Shown: positions 18,337 through 27,404 of the stretch, piece after piece | How the letters are laid out: every line of letters starts with the position of its first letter | Position numbering within the stretch: the first letter of the stretch is position 1 | Source: Mesorhizobium loti | Lineage (GTDB): Bacteria > Pseudomonadota > Alphaproteobacteria > Rhizobiales > Rhizobiaceae | Direction of reading: 5' to 3' | Assembly: GCF_013170705.1 (NCBI RefSeq) | Contig: NZ_CP033334.1 | Span: 4,751,501-4,815,500, forward strand | Length of the DNA stretch: 64,000 nt | Notes under the pieces: generated by a model | The model's database searches: none | The model's input: the letters and a program-made list of their open reading frames with translations, nothing else | Told to the model about the DNA's origin: nothing | Position numbers and translations under genes: made by a program

Positions 18337-18765
18337 TCAGCCCACCACTTCCAGACCCATCGAGCGGGCGGAGCCCTCGACCATGCGCATGGCCGCCTCG
18401 ACGTCGTTTGCGTTCAGATCCTTCATCTTGGCGGTCGCGATTTCGCGCACCTTGTCGCGCGAAACGGTGCCAGCCTTGACCTTGCCCGGCTCCTTCGAGC
18501 CCGACTTCAGGTTCGCGGCCTTCTTCAGGAAGTAGCTCACCGGCGGCGTCTTCATGACGAAGGTGAACGACTTGTCCTGGTAGTAGGTGATGACGACCGG
18601 AACCGGCGATCCCTTTTCCATTTCCTGGGTCTGCGCGTTGAACGCCTTGCAGAACTCCATGATGTTAATGCCACGCTGACCAAGCGCCGGGCCGATCGGG
18701 GGCGACGGCGTAGCCGAACCCGCGGAAACCTGGAGCTTGAGCTGGCCTGCAATTTTCTTAGCCAT
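18337..18765 (-). CDS. rplK: 50S ribosomal protein L11
   Basis: L11 binds the GTPase-associated region of 23S rRNA. It has 142 residues. The N-terminal proline-rich [20 protein letters not shown] and the C-terminal rRNA-binding domain ending [20 protein letters not shown] are diagnostic. A 189-nt spacer with a long hairpin separates it from nusG; rplA follows at 4 nt. Confidence 0.98.
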   Translation of the reverse strand: MAKKIAGQLKLQVSAGSATPSPPIGPALGQRGINIMEFCKAFNAQTQEMEKGSPVPVVITYYQDKSFTFVMKTPPVSYFLKKAANLKSGSKEPGKVKAGTVSRDKVREIATAKMKDLNANDVEAAMRMVEGSARSMGLEVVG

Positions 18766-18906
18766 CTCTTTTCCTGCCTTTGTCTATGCCGGCCCCACCA
18801 TCAGGGAAAACACCGGCGGTTGCAGTCTGGTGGTGCGGTTTACGTGGCCGGCTAAAGCCACATTCGCCTCCCACCGTTCTCAGGCCGTGCGTTTCCGCAC
18901 CGCCTC

Positions 18907-18945
18907 CCCCGATCGCCGAGCCGGCGTCGCCGGCTCAACATCGGG
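18907..18945 (-). promoter_or_regulatory. Long hairpin between nusG and rplK
   Basis: A nested stem has inner GAGCCGGC-GTC-GCCGGCTC (18918-18936) and outer CCCCGAT/ATCGGGG arms. It lies 9 nt after the nusG stop and has no T-run. It may partly end the secE-nusG transcript or separate it from rplKA. Confidence 0.5.
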
Positions 18946-18954
18946 GATTTCGGC

Positions 18955-19482
18955 TCAGCCCTTTTCGACCTGTCCGAATTCCAGATCGACGGGCACGGCG
19001 CGCCCGAAGATCGAAACTTCCACCTTGAGCCGCGCCCGCTCCTCGTCCACTTCCTGGACGAAACCGTTGAACGACGCGAAAGGACCATCCGAAACGCGGA
19101 TCGCCTCGCCGATCTCGAACGTGACCGACGGCTTCGGCCGCTCGACGCCTTCCTGCACCTGGTTCAGGATGCGCTGCGCTTCCGCCTCGGTGATCGGCAC
19201 CGGCTTGGAGTCGCCAAGAAAGCCGGTGACCTTCGGCGTGTTCTTCACCAGGGAGAACACGGCATCGGTCAGATTGGCCTTCAGGAGCACGTAGCCCGGG
19301 AAGAACTTGCGCTCGGCATCGACCTTGCGGCCACGACGAACCTCGACGACCTTTTCGGTCGGCACCACGATCTGCTCGATATCGGCGGACAAGCCCTTCT
19401 GCTTGGCCTTGTTCTCGATGTCCTCGGCGACCTTCTTTTCAAAGTTCGAATAAGCGTGGACGATGTACCAGCGCGCAGCCAT
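18955..19482 (-). CDS. nusG: Transcription termination/antitermination factor NusG
   Basis: NusG binds the clamp of RNA polymerase, suppresses pausing and links to Rho or the ribosome. The start at 19482 (MAARWYIVHAYSNFEKK) gives 175 residues, the normal size; the longer ORF to 19647 overlaps secE and lacks homology. The NGN domain includes RKFFPGYVLLKANLTDAVFSL and the C-terminal KOW domain includes VSDGPFASFNGFVQEVDEE. It lies 29 nt after secE. Confidence 0.98.
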   Translation of the reverse strand: MAARWYIVHAYSNFEKKVAEDIENKAKQKGLSADIEQIVVPTEKVVEVRRGRKVDAERKFFPGYVLLKANLTDAVFSLVKNTPKVTGFLGDSKPVPITEAEAQRILNQVQEGVERPKPSVTFEIGEAIRVSDGPFASFNGFVQEVDEERARLKVEVSIFGRAVPVDLEFGQVEKG

Positions 19483-19511
19483 TTTTTTAGACTTCTCCGT
19501 ATTCGCCGGAC

Positions 19512-19715
19512 TTAGCGTCCAATGCCCAGAATCTGTTCGATCGCGAGGCCCATCAACTGATCGGCGCTGAAGAAAAAGATCATCGCAATCACAGCGAAGG
19601 CCAGAACCATCACCGTCGAGATCATCGTTTCGCGCCGCGACGGCCAAGTCACCTTGGCGGTCTCCGAGCGAACCTGCTGGAGAAAGACGAAAGGATTTGT
19701 GGTTTTCGAAGCCAT
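19512..19715 (-). CDS. secE: Preprotein translocase subunit SecE
   Basis: SecE is an essential subunit of the SecYEG channel. The start at 19715 (MASKTTNPFVFLQQVR) gives 67 residues, typical of the short alphaproteobacterial form. It has one C-terminal membrane helix (about residues 32-55), preceded by the conserved amphipathic VRSETAKVTWPSRRET. It is the first gene of secE-nusG. In many alphaproteobacteria tRNA-Trp lies immediately upstream; here about 2.3 kb separates the two. Confidence 0.97.
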   Translation of the reverse strand: MASKTTNPFVFLQQVRSETAKVTWPSRRETMISTVMVLAFAVIAMIFFFSADQLMGLAIEQILGIGR

Positions 19716-20075
19716 ATGCCGCCTGTCTTCAAGACCCGTTGGCCGGGCCTCCTGGATGATCCCGCTGGCCGGGACGTGCCGCCTGAGCCCAGTCTCGCGC
19801 CGAATCAGCGCAATCATTTCGCCCATGCAAATCAGACGCGTAAAGCCGGCTTCCCAGCTCCACGCGTCGCGTGCCTGTTCCGTCTACATAAAACCGATTC
19901 TTGATCCACGCAAGTGGCAAGTGTCCGCTTTATGACCAAACGCCGCCTCGGAACCATCCAGTCGTTCCGTCCCGGCTATGGCGCCCTTATGCCCCAATCG
20001 GGCTAATATGGCAAGCGTGTCGCCGGTTTTCAAAGGCCGGTCCGCAGAAATATCGTTCTTGATGACCATTTCGAG

Positions 20076-20115
20076 AATGGGAGGAGTAGCGGGTTGAACC
20101 TACGACCCGCGATTC
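20076..20115 (-). pseudogene. tRNA 3'-half remnant
   Basis: Read on the minus strand this fragment contains GGTCGTAGGTTC followed by a degenerate T-arm and acceptor-like end. It shares the 12 nt GAACCTACGACC (plus strand, 20096-20107) and broader similarity with the 3' half of tRNA-Trp (22044-22055). No complete cloverleaf can be folded. It lies at the secE-side boundary of the block of small ORFs and could be a decayed attachment site. The identity of the parent tRNA is uncertain. Confidence 0.45.
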
Positions 20116-20333
20116 TTCAGGCCGATTGTCCTTACTGCATCGCGTGCCCCCCCCGGTGCACATTCGGTATTCGACGAGGAAAATTGGATCAACGGCTGGG
20201 CGGAATGTCTTGGGGCCTTTTACAGAGGTCGGCTTGACGCAGTTCGGCGGAGCTCGACCCGCCTCGCCCAATCGCCACCCTCGGAACCATTGTTCGTTCC
20301 GTGCCGTTGGGTGTTCGTAAGGGGCATCATCAA

Positions 20334-20510
20334 ATGCAAATGTCGGAGGATTTAGGCAAATCGCCGGAAAAAGGCGGTGACGGCGTGGTGCGCCGTTTGG
20401 TCGAAGAAACCGGCATTACCGAAAACCAGGCCCGCGAGCTAATCGTCTTCCTTGGGCTAAATTGGACATCGCTTCTGCGAGAGGCCAGGATCTTAAAACC
20501 GAGGCATTAG
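20334..20510 (+). CDS. Small hypothetical protein (58 aa)
   Basis: Function not recognised. The ATG at 20334 has AAGGGG about 9 nt upstream; an in-frame GTG at 20301 is less likely. The 58-residue soluble product has a helical core, VRRLVEETGITENQARELIVF, that looks like a short helix-turn-helix or DUF3606-like domain of the kind common in rhizobial accessory DNA. Its stop overlaps by 4 nt the stop of the convergent gene at 20507. Confidence 0.55.
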   Translation: MQMSEDLGKSPEKGGDGVVRRLVEETGITENQARELIVFLGLNWTSLLREARILKPRH

Positions 20511-20698
20511 ATCCGTACGACCTTATCGAGACCAAGGCGAAGTCGCTGACCTTCCGCAAAGGCTAGAGCGAACGATTCCAGTTCGAATGATCGGGTAATT
20601 TCCTGATCCGCCTCGATCACGCGCACGAACCATTCGCCGCAGGCTTCGACCACTTCGACCGCTGGTTGGCGTATGCCATCTGGGAGCACGTCATCCAT
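20507..20698 (-). CDS. Small hypothetical protein (63 aa)
   Basis: Function not recognised. The ATG at 20698 follows GAGG at 8 nt. The 63-residue soluble, acidic product alternates beta-like (EWFVRVIEADQEITRSF) and helical (FALAFAEGQRLRLGL) stretches, as in other short rhizobial orphan proteins. It converges on and overlaps the gene ending at 20510 by 4 nt. It belongs to the non-core block between secE and tRNA-Trp. Confidence 0.55.
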   Translation of the reverse strand: MDDVLPDGIRQPAVEVVEACGEWFVRVIEADQEITRSFELESFALAFAEGQRLRLGLDKVVRI

Positions 20699-20777
20699 CG
20701 CGTTGCCTCGCGAGCAATGGGGAAACGCCTATTGTCATAACGCTCAGCCAAGGTGGCTTTCAATATCAAATGTGGTT

Positions 20778-20803
20778 GACCCGGATCCAGTCCTAGCCGG
20801 GTC
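20778..20803. terminator. Hairpin in small-ORF block
   Basis: A 7-bp perfect stem GACCCGG/CCGGGTC encloses a 12-nt loop, between the divergent genes at 20698 and 20878. There is no clear T-run, so its role is undefined. Confidence 0.3.
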
Positions 20804-20877
20804 TGATCGCCTTCATTTTCCAGGGAACATTTTTTCAAGTTGGCACTTTTTTGGCCGTCAGACCAAAGGAGGCTGTC

Positions 20878-21054
20878 ATGAAGCGGCGCGTCGATCGCGA
20901 AAAGATTGAACGGGCGAACCGCGAGAGCAAGGTCGTGCTGGATGCGGAACGCAAGGCCAGGGAAGATAAGACGGCGCGCCTACGAGAACAGCGATTGGCT
21001 TTGCAGGCAGGCAGCCCACAAGTTACGGCGCAACGCCGAAGCAATCCAGATTAG
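20878..21054 (+). CDS. Small Arg/Lys/Glu-rich helical protein (58 aa)
   Basis: Function not recognised. A strong ribosome site, AAAGGAGG (20865-20872), lies 5 nt before the ATG. The 58-residue product is highly charged and predicted to be one long helix (ERANRESKVVLDAERKARED and onward), perhaps a coiled coil. The good initiation site is the main evidence that it is real. It has no homologue known to me. Confidence 0.55.
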   Translation: MKRRVDREKIERANRESKVVLDAERKAREDKTARLREQRLALQAGSPQVTAQRRSNPD

Positions 21055-21108
21055 AGCCGGAAGCGGCTTTGCGATCGGCAGACCCGGCGCCGTCCGCTTT
21101 CAGAGAGC

Positions 21109-21318
21109 CTACTTGTGCTCCTGACGCCTTTCGATCTCGTATGTTAGCCATCGGCAGAACATACCGGCGATCGACGATGCGGCGCCGCCAAGTAAGCAGG
21201 CGACGAGCAGCGGACTTTGTGAAGCGCTTTTCCAACTCACGATGGCGAGGAGGACAACGCTCAGCGTTGAAATCAAATAGCCCACACCCTTGAGCATTTG
21301 CAGAGCAGCTTTTGTCAT
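21109..21318 (-). CDS. Small two-helix membrane protein (69 aa)
   Basis: Function not recognised. The start at 21318 (MTKAALQMLKG) is chosen because AAGGAGAT lies about 9 nt upstream; the ORF can extend to 21354. Two hydrophobic segments (about residues 9-27 and 33-52) are followed by a charged tail EIERRQEHK. It is convergent with the small gene ending at 21054 and divergent from the pyrophosphatase at 21405. Confidence 0.6.
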   Translation of the reverse strand: MTKAALQMLKGVGYLISTLSVVLLAIVSWKSASQSPLLVACLLGGAASSIAGMFCRWLTYEIERRQEHK

Positions 21319-21404
21319 GCCTGAAATCTCCTTGAAGGCTGCACTTCGGAACATTCTTCACGCCCCGAAGTTCCAGAGCCGACCCACATCTGCGAGGCGT
21401 CTTG

Positions 21405-21956
21405 ATGCCCAACTTTCTAAAGCTGCCGACAACGGCGAATGCCCTGATCAGAGTGGTGATCGAAACCCCACGTGGTGCCGCGGCGAAATTGGCCTATGAT
21501 CCGGCGACGCAGGTTTTTGGATATGTCCGCCCTTTGCCGGTTGGAATGAGTTATCCTTACGATTGGGGCTTTGTTCCCTCCACATTGGGCGAGGATGGTG
21601 ACCCTCTTGATGGGCTCGTTATTCATCAGGCGGCTACCGCGCCAGGCGTGATCATCAAATGCCACTTGCTGGGTGCGTTGCGTGTCAAGCAGAAGGATCG
21701 GGACGGCAAGGCAATCCGCAATGATCGATACATTTTCTGTCCTCACAAGGAGGATGCGGAAGACGAGCCCGCGGTCGCAGACCAAGTGCCCGAGCACCTC
21801 AGGCGGGAAATCGAGCAGTTCTTTCTCTCATCGGTGCTTGGGACCGGAAAAACCATCAAATTCAAGGGCTGGCAATGCGCTGACGAGGCATTACGAGCGA
21901 TCCGCAAGGGCATGAAGGCCTTTGCTGCTCGCGGATCAAGCCGTATTAAGGGCTAA
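21405..21956 (+). CDS. ppa: Inorganic pyrophosphatase family protein (family I)
   Basis: This protein hydrolyses pyrophosphate to two phosphates with Mg2+. It has 183 residues. The family I signature is present: YPYDWGFVPSTLGEDGDPLDG at about 50-70 supplies the metal-binding aspartates (64, 66, 69), and DRYIFCPHKE follows. It differs from the usual proteobacterial housekeeping enzyme, which has NYGF instead of DWGF, so it may be an accessory paralogue. It sits in the small-ORF block next to tRNA-Trp. The ATG at 21405 has GCGAGG upstream; a TTG at 21402 is an alternative. Confidence 0.88.
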   Translation: MPNFLKLPTTANALIRVVIETPRGAAAKLAYDPATQVFGYVRPLPVGMSYPYDWGFVPSTLGEDGDPLDGLVIHQAATAPGVIIKCHLLGALRVKQKDRDGKAIRNDRYIFCPHKEDAEDEPAVADQVPEHLRREIEQFFLSSVLGTGKTIKFKGWQCADEALRAIRKGMKAFAARGSSRIKG

Positions 21957-22023
21957 TCGTTCGGCTGGCTATTCCCGCCAACCGAACGGCATCCAATCCT
22001 TTGTCGCGATTTTCCTGGGAAAA

Positions 22024-22099
<76 letters not shown>

Positions 22100-22251
22100 A
22101 TCGTGTGCGCCTTGGCGCAGCAGGGGTTTCCTAAAAGCTTCCGCGCTCTGTGTAAAGAGTGGTTTGCACGCAAACGCGCCTTCATCCCCTCGCCGGAGAT
22201 CCGGACCACCGATGACTGGCCGCCGCTTCGGCCTGTTCTGGACGTCTACGA

Positions 22252-22734
22252 CTACGATTTCACGGCCGGCGGCTTGTATGGCCCGCCAGGCACGCCCCAA
22301 CCCCAGGCCGGCATCGGTTCGGTTTCCGGATCGCAAGTCTCGCCCAGATTGGAATTCATCTTGGCCAGCCGCGATCCCCATTCGACATAGCCCATGAAGG
22401 CCGAACGGAACTCGGGATCGTCGGGCAGGCCAACGGCATCGGCGGCATCGGCGAGCAGGTTGATCCAGCGGCGCTGCTCCTCGGTCAAATGCTTGCCCAG
22501 ATGATGCATGACCATCTCGCGGTGGCCGCCGAACTTTTCGCTGTAGGTCTTCGGTCCACCGAAGACCTCGCCGATGAAGGCCGCGACATGGGCGGGATGG
22601 TCTGGCGACATGGCCTTGAACACCGGCCCGACGACCGGGTCCTGCGCCACCTTGTCATAAAAGGTCCGTGTCAGCCGGTTCAGGGCTTCGCTGCCGCCGG
22701 CCCATTCGTAGAGTGTCGGAACGTCCTTGCGCAT
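22252..22734 (-). CDS. Group II truncated hemoglobin
   Basis: This is a 2-on-2 heme globin that binds O2, NO or related ligands in the cytoplasm. Length is 160 residues from the ATG at 22734 (a GTG at 22740 is possible; GAGG serves either). The conserved LYEWAGGSEALNRLTRTFYDKV start, the FGGPKTYSEKFGG pre-F region and the proximal histidine in MHHLGKHL are present, as is the C-terminal WGSRLAKMNSN. It is unlinked to the tRNA and to the ClpP-like gene except by strand. Its role is probably nitrosative or low-oxygen protection. Confidence 0.88.
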   Translation of the reverse strand: MRKDVPTLYEWAGGSEALNRLTRTFYDKVAQDPVVGPVFKAMSPDHPAHVAAFIGEVFGGPKTYSEKFGGHREMVMHHLGKHLTEEQRRWINLLADAADAVGLPDDPEFRSAFMGYVEWGSRLAKMNSNLGETCDPETEPMPAWGWGVPGGPYKPPAVKS

Positions 22735-22821
22735 GGTCACCTGTCCTCAATGCCGCTGACGGTAGCGGAAAGACCCGGCCGGCCTCAACCTGCCTCGATG
22801 GCCAGTTCAACATACGCGACG

Positions 22822-24522
22822 TTACAGTTTGGCCGGCATGTCGGCTTCGGCATTGGCAGACGGCACGACCCGGCAATTGTCGGGCCTCGGAACCGATCTG
22901 CATATGGTGGCGCCTGTCATTTCGTCAGCAGACTGACGTCCGGTCGCCAGCCCGAATTTGAGTATCGTCTCACGATCAAGCTGCTGTTGATCCGGGGAAA
23001 TGGCGAACAGGCCAGGCCTGACCGCCATTTCCTCGAGATACGCATCGACCTTGTCCTGAAAGCCAAGGGATCCCACGCTTAGGCGCACGGCCGGACCAAT
23101 CAAGCGTCTGACGCCACCGGCAACCATGATCGGACAGGCCGAAGCACATTCGCCCTCCGATTCGATGGTGAGCCCGCCATGGACGCCCTCCTTGGCCAGG
23201 CAATCCGCCGAGGGATCGCAATCCACGAAATCGGTGTGAGCGACGACGACGTCGAGCCTGCGTTCCCGGATGAGCCTGCCCGCCGCAAGCGCGCCCTCGA
23301 CATCTCCTCCTCGCGAGCTGATGACGATCGGCAGCCGCCGGCCGGCGACGGCATCGAGCGCCTGGCGCAGGCTTTCCGGCGTCCGCGCGGTGATCGTACC
23401 CTCCGCCGAGATCCATTCCGGGCAGTCGGGATCGCACAGCGGGTTGCTGCCGCGGACGAGCACAAAACGCATGTCCGCTTCCTTTGGCGCCGTAGTCCTG
23501 GCCGACGAGGGTAGAGCGGGGCCTGCCTGGGCGGTCGCGACATTGGCCGGCCTTGTCCCTTTGTCCTTGTCCGTCAATATCTCCCGGCAATTCGCCGGCA
23601 TCGGATCTGCCTTGCAGATCGTGCTGGCGGTGAAAAGCTCGACGGTGTCCAGGGACGTGACGAGGTTCATCCGAAGCATGTTTTGGAGAACCAATTGATG
23701 GATATCGGTGGCCGGCGTGTTCTTCATCGTCAGGAGTACGCCGTCACCTATCCCCATGCCTTTCAGATATGCCGAAAGCTTCTTCTCGACCGCCTTGCTC
23801 ATTTCGTAGGTCTTGTAGCTGCCCGCGTTCCTCCGGCTGACAATTTTGGTGCTGATGATCTTCTTCCTGCCGTTCACGATCCGGTAGGTGGTCCGATAGA
23901 GCAGCTTCTCGCGCTGGTAGGTGGTGGTGATTTGGTGGACGCCGAGATAGGCGAAGTCCCCGACCACGCGGCGAATTCCGCCGGAAAACATCAGCGGGCA
24001 AGCAGAATTGCACATGGCGCCGTTGTCATAGGCTGTGCCAAAGTAGTCGGCGCCCTTGTCCTTGCAATCCTTCATCCGCGGCTCGCAGCCGGAAAACGCC
24101 GTCGTGCCGACGGCGATATCGAGCCTGTTCTTGCGGATCATCCGGCCGAGCGTCACCGCAGCATCGACGTTGCCGCCGGGGGAATTGACGACCACGGGCA
24201 ATTGGCGGCCTTTGAGCGCCTTGAGCGTGCGCTTGAACAGCGATGGCGTGCCCGCCTCGATGGTGCCTTCAGCCGATATCCATTCGGGACAATTGGGCTC
24301 GCAGCCCGGCACATTGCTGCGCACGACCGCGAACCGCATCGACGGTATGTCCAGCGACTGCTCCTGAGCCTGCGCCGCCGAGACCGACAGCACCATGGCC
24401 GTCAACAGCACGACACGGACCAGCGCCCGCAACCACCATGCCTCGAAACAGCGCCCTGGAACCACTCTTTCGCCAAGCTCCCGCAATGCAAGCCATACTA
24501 GTTGGCGCGATGGCGCTTGCAA
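22822..24522 (-). CDS. Exported tandem ClpP-like (SppA/crotonase fold) protein
   Basis: This 566-residue protein consists of two copies of one domain. A signal segment (about residues 33-52) ends near AQAQE. Domain 1 (about 61-320) has MRFAVVRSNVPGCEPNCPEW, the oxyanion-type motif NSPGGNVDAA (113-122), candidate nucleophile Ser173 in CNSACP, and His196 in LGVHQ. Domain 2 (about 350-550) repeats each element: MRFVLVRGSNPLCDPDCPEW, SSRGGDVEGA and Ser461 in CASACP. The histidine position, however, reads LSVGS. It is probably a periplasmic serine-protease-like protein with a degenerate second half. The substrate is unknown. Confidence 0.75.
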   Translation of the reverse strand: MQAPSRQLVWLALRELGERVVPGRCFEAWWLRALVRVVLLTAMVLSVSAAQAQEQSLDIPSMRFAVVRSNVPGCEPNCPEWISAEGTIEAGTPSLFKRTLKALKGRQLPVVVNSPGGNVDAAVTLGRMIRKNRLDIAVGTTAFSGCEPRMKDCKDKGADYFGTAYDNGAMCNSACPLMFSGGIRRVVGDFAYLGVHQITTTYQREKLLYRTTYRIVNGRKKIISTKIVSRRNAGSYKTYEMSKAVEKKLSAYLKGMGIGDGVLLTMKNTPATDIHQLVLQNMLRMNLVTSLDTVELFTASTICKADPMPANCREILTDKDKGTRPANVATAQAGPALPSSARTTAPKEADMRFVLVRGSNPLCDPDCPEWISAEGTITARTPESLRQALDAVAGRRLPIVISSRGGDVEGALAAGRLIRERRLDVVVAHTDFVDCDPSADCLAKEGVHGGLTIESEGECASACPIMVAGGVRRLIGPAVRLSVGSLGFQDKVDAYLEEMAVRPGLFAISPDQQQLDRETILKFGLATGRQSADEMTGATICRSVPRPDNCRVVPSANAEADMPAKL

Positions 24523-24570
24523 CAGCTTTGAAATTATTGCGGCTGACAGCTGTCCCGGCTGCCTGGAAAC

Positions 24571-24599
24571 AAAAAAGGGCGGTCCGAAGACCGCCCTTT
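24571..24599 (-). terminator. Intrinsic terminator of tuf copy 2
   Basis: On the minus strand the stem GGGCGGTC-TTCG-GACCGCCC is followed by TTTTTT, 30 nt after the tuf stop: a textbook rho-independent terminator. Confidence 0.93.
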
Positions 24600-24629
24600 C
24601 CGTGTCGATCCGGCCAATGCCGGCGTCGA

Positions 24630-25805
24630 TTATTCCTTGATGGTGACGACGATGCCGGCACCGACGGTGCGGCCGCCTTCACGGATGGCGAAGCGCAGCT
24701 TCTCTTCCATGGCGATCGGCACGATCAGCTCGACATCGACCGTGATGTTGTCGCCAGGCATCACCATCTCGGTGCCGGCCGGCAGCGACACGATGCCGGT
24801 CACGTCGGTCGTGCGGAAGTAGAACTGCGGGCGGTAGTTGGTGAAGAACGGCGTGTGACGGCCACCTTCGTCCTTGGTCAGGATGTAGGCTTCGGCCACG
24901 AACTTCTTGTGCGGCTTCACCGTGCCCGGCTTGGCCAGAACCTGGCCGCGCTCGACACCTTCACGATCAACGCCGCGCAGCAGCGCGCCGATGTTGTCGC
25001 CAGCCTGGCCCTGATCGAGCAGCTTGCGGAACATTTCCACGCCCGTGCAGGTCGTCTTGGTCGTCGGACGGATGCCGATGATCTCGAGTTCCTCGCCAAC
25101 CTTGACCACGCCGCGCTCGACGCGGCCGGTCACGACCGTGCCGCGGCCCGAGATCGAGAACACGTCCTCGATCGGCATCAGGAACGGCTTGTCGAGCGGA
25201 CGAACCGGGGTCGGGATGTAGGCGTCGACCTGAGCCATCAGCTCGCGGATCGCGTCCTCGCCGATCGTCTTGTTCGAATCCTCAAGAGCGGCCAGCGCCG
25301 AACCCTTGACGATCGGAATGTCGTCGCCGGGGAACTCGTTCTTCGACAGAAGCTCGCGAACCTCGAGCTCGACCAGCTCGAGCAGCTCGGCGTCGTCGAC
25401 CTGGTCAACCTTGTTCAGGAACACCACGATCGACGGCACGCCGACCTGACGGGCGAGCAGGATGTGCTCGCGGGTCTGCGGCATCGGGCCGTCGGCGGCC
25501 GAAACGACCAGGATCGCGCCGTCCATCTGCGCGGCGCCGGTGATCATGTTCTTCACATAGTCGGCGTGGCCGGGGCAGTCGACATGGGCGTAGTGGCGGT
25601 TGGCCGTCTCGTATTCGACGTGGGCCGTCGAGATCGTGATGCCGCGCGCCTTCTCTTCCGGTGCCGCATCGATCTGGTCGTAGCGCTTGTACTCGCCAAA
25701 ATACTTCGTGATCGCCGCCGTCAGCGACGTCTTGCCATGGTCAACGTGACCAATCGTGCCGATGTTCACATGAGGCTTAGTGCGCTCGAATTTACCTTTT
25801 GCCAT
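24630..25805 (-). CDS. tuf: Elongation factor Tu, copy 2
   Basis: This is the complete 391-residue EF-Tu, with the same GTPase motifs as copy 1. It stands alone rather than in the str operon: a perfect terminator follows, and about 290 nt of untranslated, promoter-bearing DNA (25806-26098) precede it. Identity with copy 1 covers the whole coding part that can be compared and stops exactly at the ATG, which is typical of concerted evolution by gene conversion. It is on the same strand as tRNA-Trp and secE, recalling the common tuf-tRNA-Trp-secE order, now split by other genes. Confidence 0.98.
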   Translation of the reverse strand: MAKGKFERTKPHVNIGTIGHVDHGKTSLTAAITKYFGEYKRYDQIDAAPEEKARGITISTAHVEYETANRHYAHVDCPGHADYVKNMITGAAQMDGAILVVSAADGPMPQTREHILLARQVGVPSIVVFLNKVDQVDDAELLELVELEVRELLSKNEFPGDDIPIVKGSALAALEDSNKTIGEDAIRELMAQVDAYIPTPVRPLDKPFLMPIEDVFSISGRGTVVTGRVERGVVKVGEELEIIGIRPTTKTTCTGVEMFRKLLDQGQAGDNIGALLRGVDREGVERGQVLAKPGTVKPHKKFVAEAYILTKDEGGRHTPFFTNYRPQFYFRTTDVTGIVSLPAGTEMVMPGDNITVDVELIVPIAMEEKLRFAIREGGRTVGAGIVVTIKE

Positions 25806-26098
25806 AGTCTCTTTCCTTGGACGGCCTTGACCTTCAGTTCAGTCGAATGCGGGGCGATTAGCGACAAAGGCCAAAAAACACAAGCGTCTTTTGGCTGGGT
25901 GCCGTCTCACTCAGTCCGAACCTGGGATCCGATTGCGGGATGTGGCGCTGATATAGGAAGGCTCGGCACGAAATGAAATGGGTGACAGGCCGGCCGATCG
26001 AGGTCTGCGTCAAGCGCTCTTACCCGCCGATCCCTGTCCGGCTCGCGGCCGACTGATGGCCCATTGCGGTGGCGACCGACGTCTGATCTCCTGACCTC

Positions 26099-26986
26099 AT
26101 GCATTTCATCCCTGCTTCAATCCGCGGCCCGCTGTTCATGATCGTTTCGACGGGGTCGTATCTCGTCAACGATACGATGATGAAACTCGCAACGGCGGGC
26201 TTGCCCTCCTACGAGGTGCTGTTCCTGCGCGGGGCCGCGGCAACACTCTGGGGCTTCCCGCTGCTGTTCCTGCTCGGCTATGGCAAGCAGATTCCACTGA
26301 TCTTCGACGGCCATGTGCTGCGCCGAAACCTGCTCGAGCTGGCGGCGATTCTTTGCTATGTCGTTGCACTCGCCAACATGCAAATCGCCGATTCCACCGC
26401 GCTCGGACAAATCACGCCGCTGTTGATGCTGGTCGGCTCGTCGATCCTGTTTGGCGAACGCATCGGCGGCCAGCGCATGGCGCTGATCGGGATCGGCTTC
26501 ATCGGCGCCCTGATGGTGGCGCAGCCGACCATGCAAGGCATTTCGGTCTATGCCCTGCTGGCGCTCGGCAACGCGGCGCTGTCGGCCGCGCGCGACCTTG
26601 CAGGCAGGCATGTCCCCGCGGAAGTGCCCGGGATGATCGTGGCGATTTCCGCCGTCTTGGTGGTGCTGGTCGGCGCGGGTGCCGCGCATCTGATATCCGA
26701 GCAATGGGTCATGCCCGAGGGGCGCCATTTGCTGCTGATGGCCGGTGCCGGGTTTTTCCTGATCTTCGGCCATTTCTTCATCTTCATGGCCTATCGCGTC
26801 GGGCCGACCAGCGCGGTGGCGCCGTTCTACTACTGCTTCACCGTCTGGGCCGTCATTTCAGGCCTGCTGGTGTTCGGGCAGTTCCCTAACACGCTGGCGG
26901 TCTGCGGCATCCTGCTGGTGGTGGCCAGCGGACTGACGATCGTGTCGCTGGACCAGCGCAAACGGAGGCTGACTGTCGTAGCCTAG
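26099..26986 (+). CDS. EamA/DMT-family transporter
   Basis: This 295-residue inner-membrane protein of the drug/metabolite transporter superfamily has about ten hydrophobic segments in two EamA repeats (about residues 10-140 and 148-285). The first repeat ends with LGQITPLLMLVGSSILFGERIGGQR, the typical EamA helix 4-5 pattern; the second has VAPFYYCFTVWAVISGLLVFGQFP. The substrate cannot be deduced. It is monocistronic and divergent from tuf copy 2. No good ribosome site precedes the ATG. Confidence 0.85.
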   Translation: MHFIPASIRGPLFMIVSTGSYLVNDTMMKLATAGLPSYEVLFLRGAAATLWGFPLLFLLGYGKQIPLIFDGHVLRRNLLELAAILCYVVALANMQIADSTALGQITPLLMLVGSSILFGERIGGQRMALIGIGFIGALMVAQPTMQGISVYALLALGNAALSAARDLAGRHVPAEVPGMIVAISAVLVVLVGAGAAHLISEQWVMPEGRHLLLMAGAGFFLIFGHFFIFMAYRVGPTSAVAPFYYCFTVWAVISGLLVFGQFPNTLAVCGILLVVASGLTIVSLDQRKRRLTVVA

Positions 26987-27104
26987 TATCGGCGCCATCG
27001 CGCCTGTCTTGCGCCGCTGTTGCAGAGGCCAGATTGATCGTCTATTCGGCCATGTATCGTCCATTCGGCGAAGACATGATCAATTCAGCCAAGGGAGGTT
27101 CCCC

Positions 27105-27242
27105 ATGACCGATTTTGACCAGAACAAGAGTTCCGACGCCGAGCACAAGGCCGCCATTCGCAAATCGCTGGTCGGCTGGGCGGTATTCATCGCGGGAACG
27201 CTGATCTTCTTCGCCGCGGCCGATGCGGTGCTGATGCCATAG
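27105..27242 (+). CDS. Small single-pass membrane protein (45 aa)
   Basis: Function not recognised. A strong AAGGGAGG (27091-27098) lies 6 nt before the ATG. The 45-residue product has a charged N-terminus (MTDFDQNKSSDAEHKAAIRK) and one hydrophobic helix (about 22-40). Such proteins are frequent and uncharacterised in rhizobia. It stands alone between the transporter and a convergent stress membrane protein. Confidence 0.65.
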   Translation: MTDFDQNKSSDAEHKAAIRKSLVGWAVFIAGTLIFFAAADAVLMP

Positions 27243-27404
27243 GCAAGCCCGAAGCAGGTCTTGCCTCGGCCGAAATTCGAATTTCGGACGATCCGCCCTG
27301 CGCCTAAAGCGGTCCACCGTTTCGCGGAAACGGCGACCGCTCCAGCCTTTTGTTTTGGCGCAATTCCTATGGGAAAACCGCCTAACACTTTTCCTGGAAT
27401 TGCC

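Noticed and set aside
19884..20069. Minus-strand 61-aa ORF upstream of secE
   Set aside because: No ribosome site, no recognisable composition, and it overlaps the likely secE promoter.
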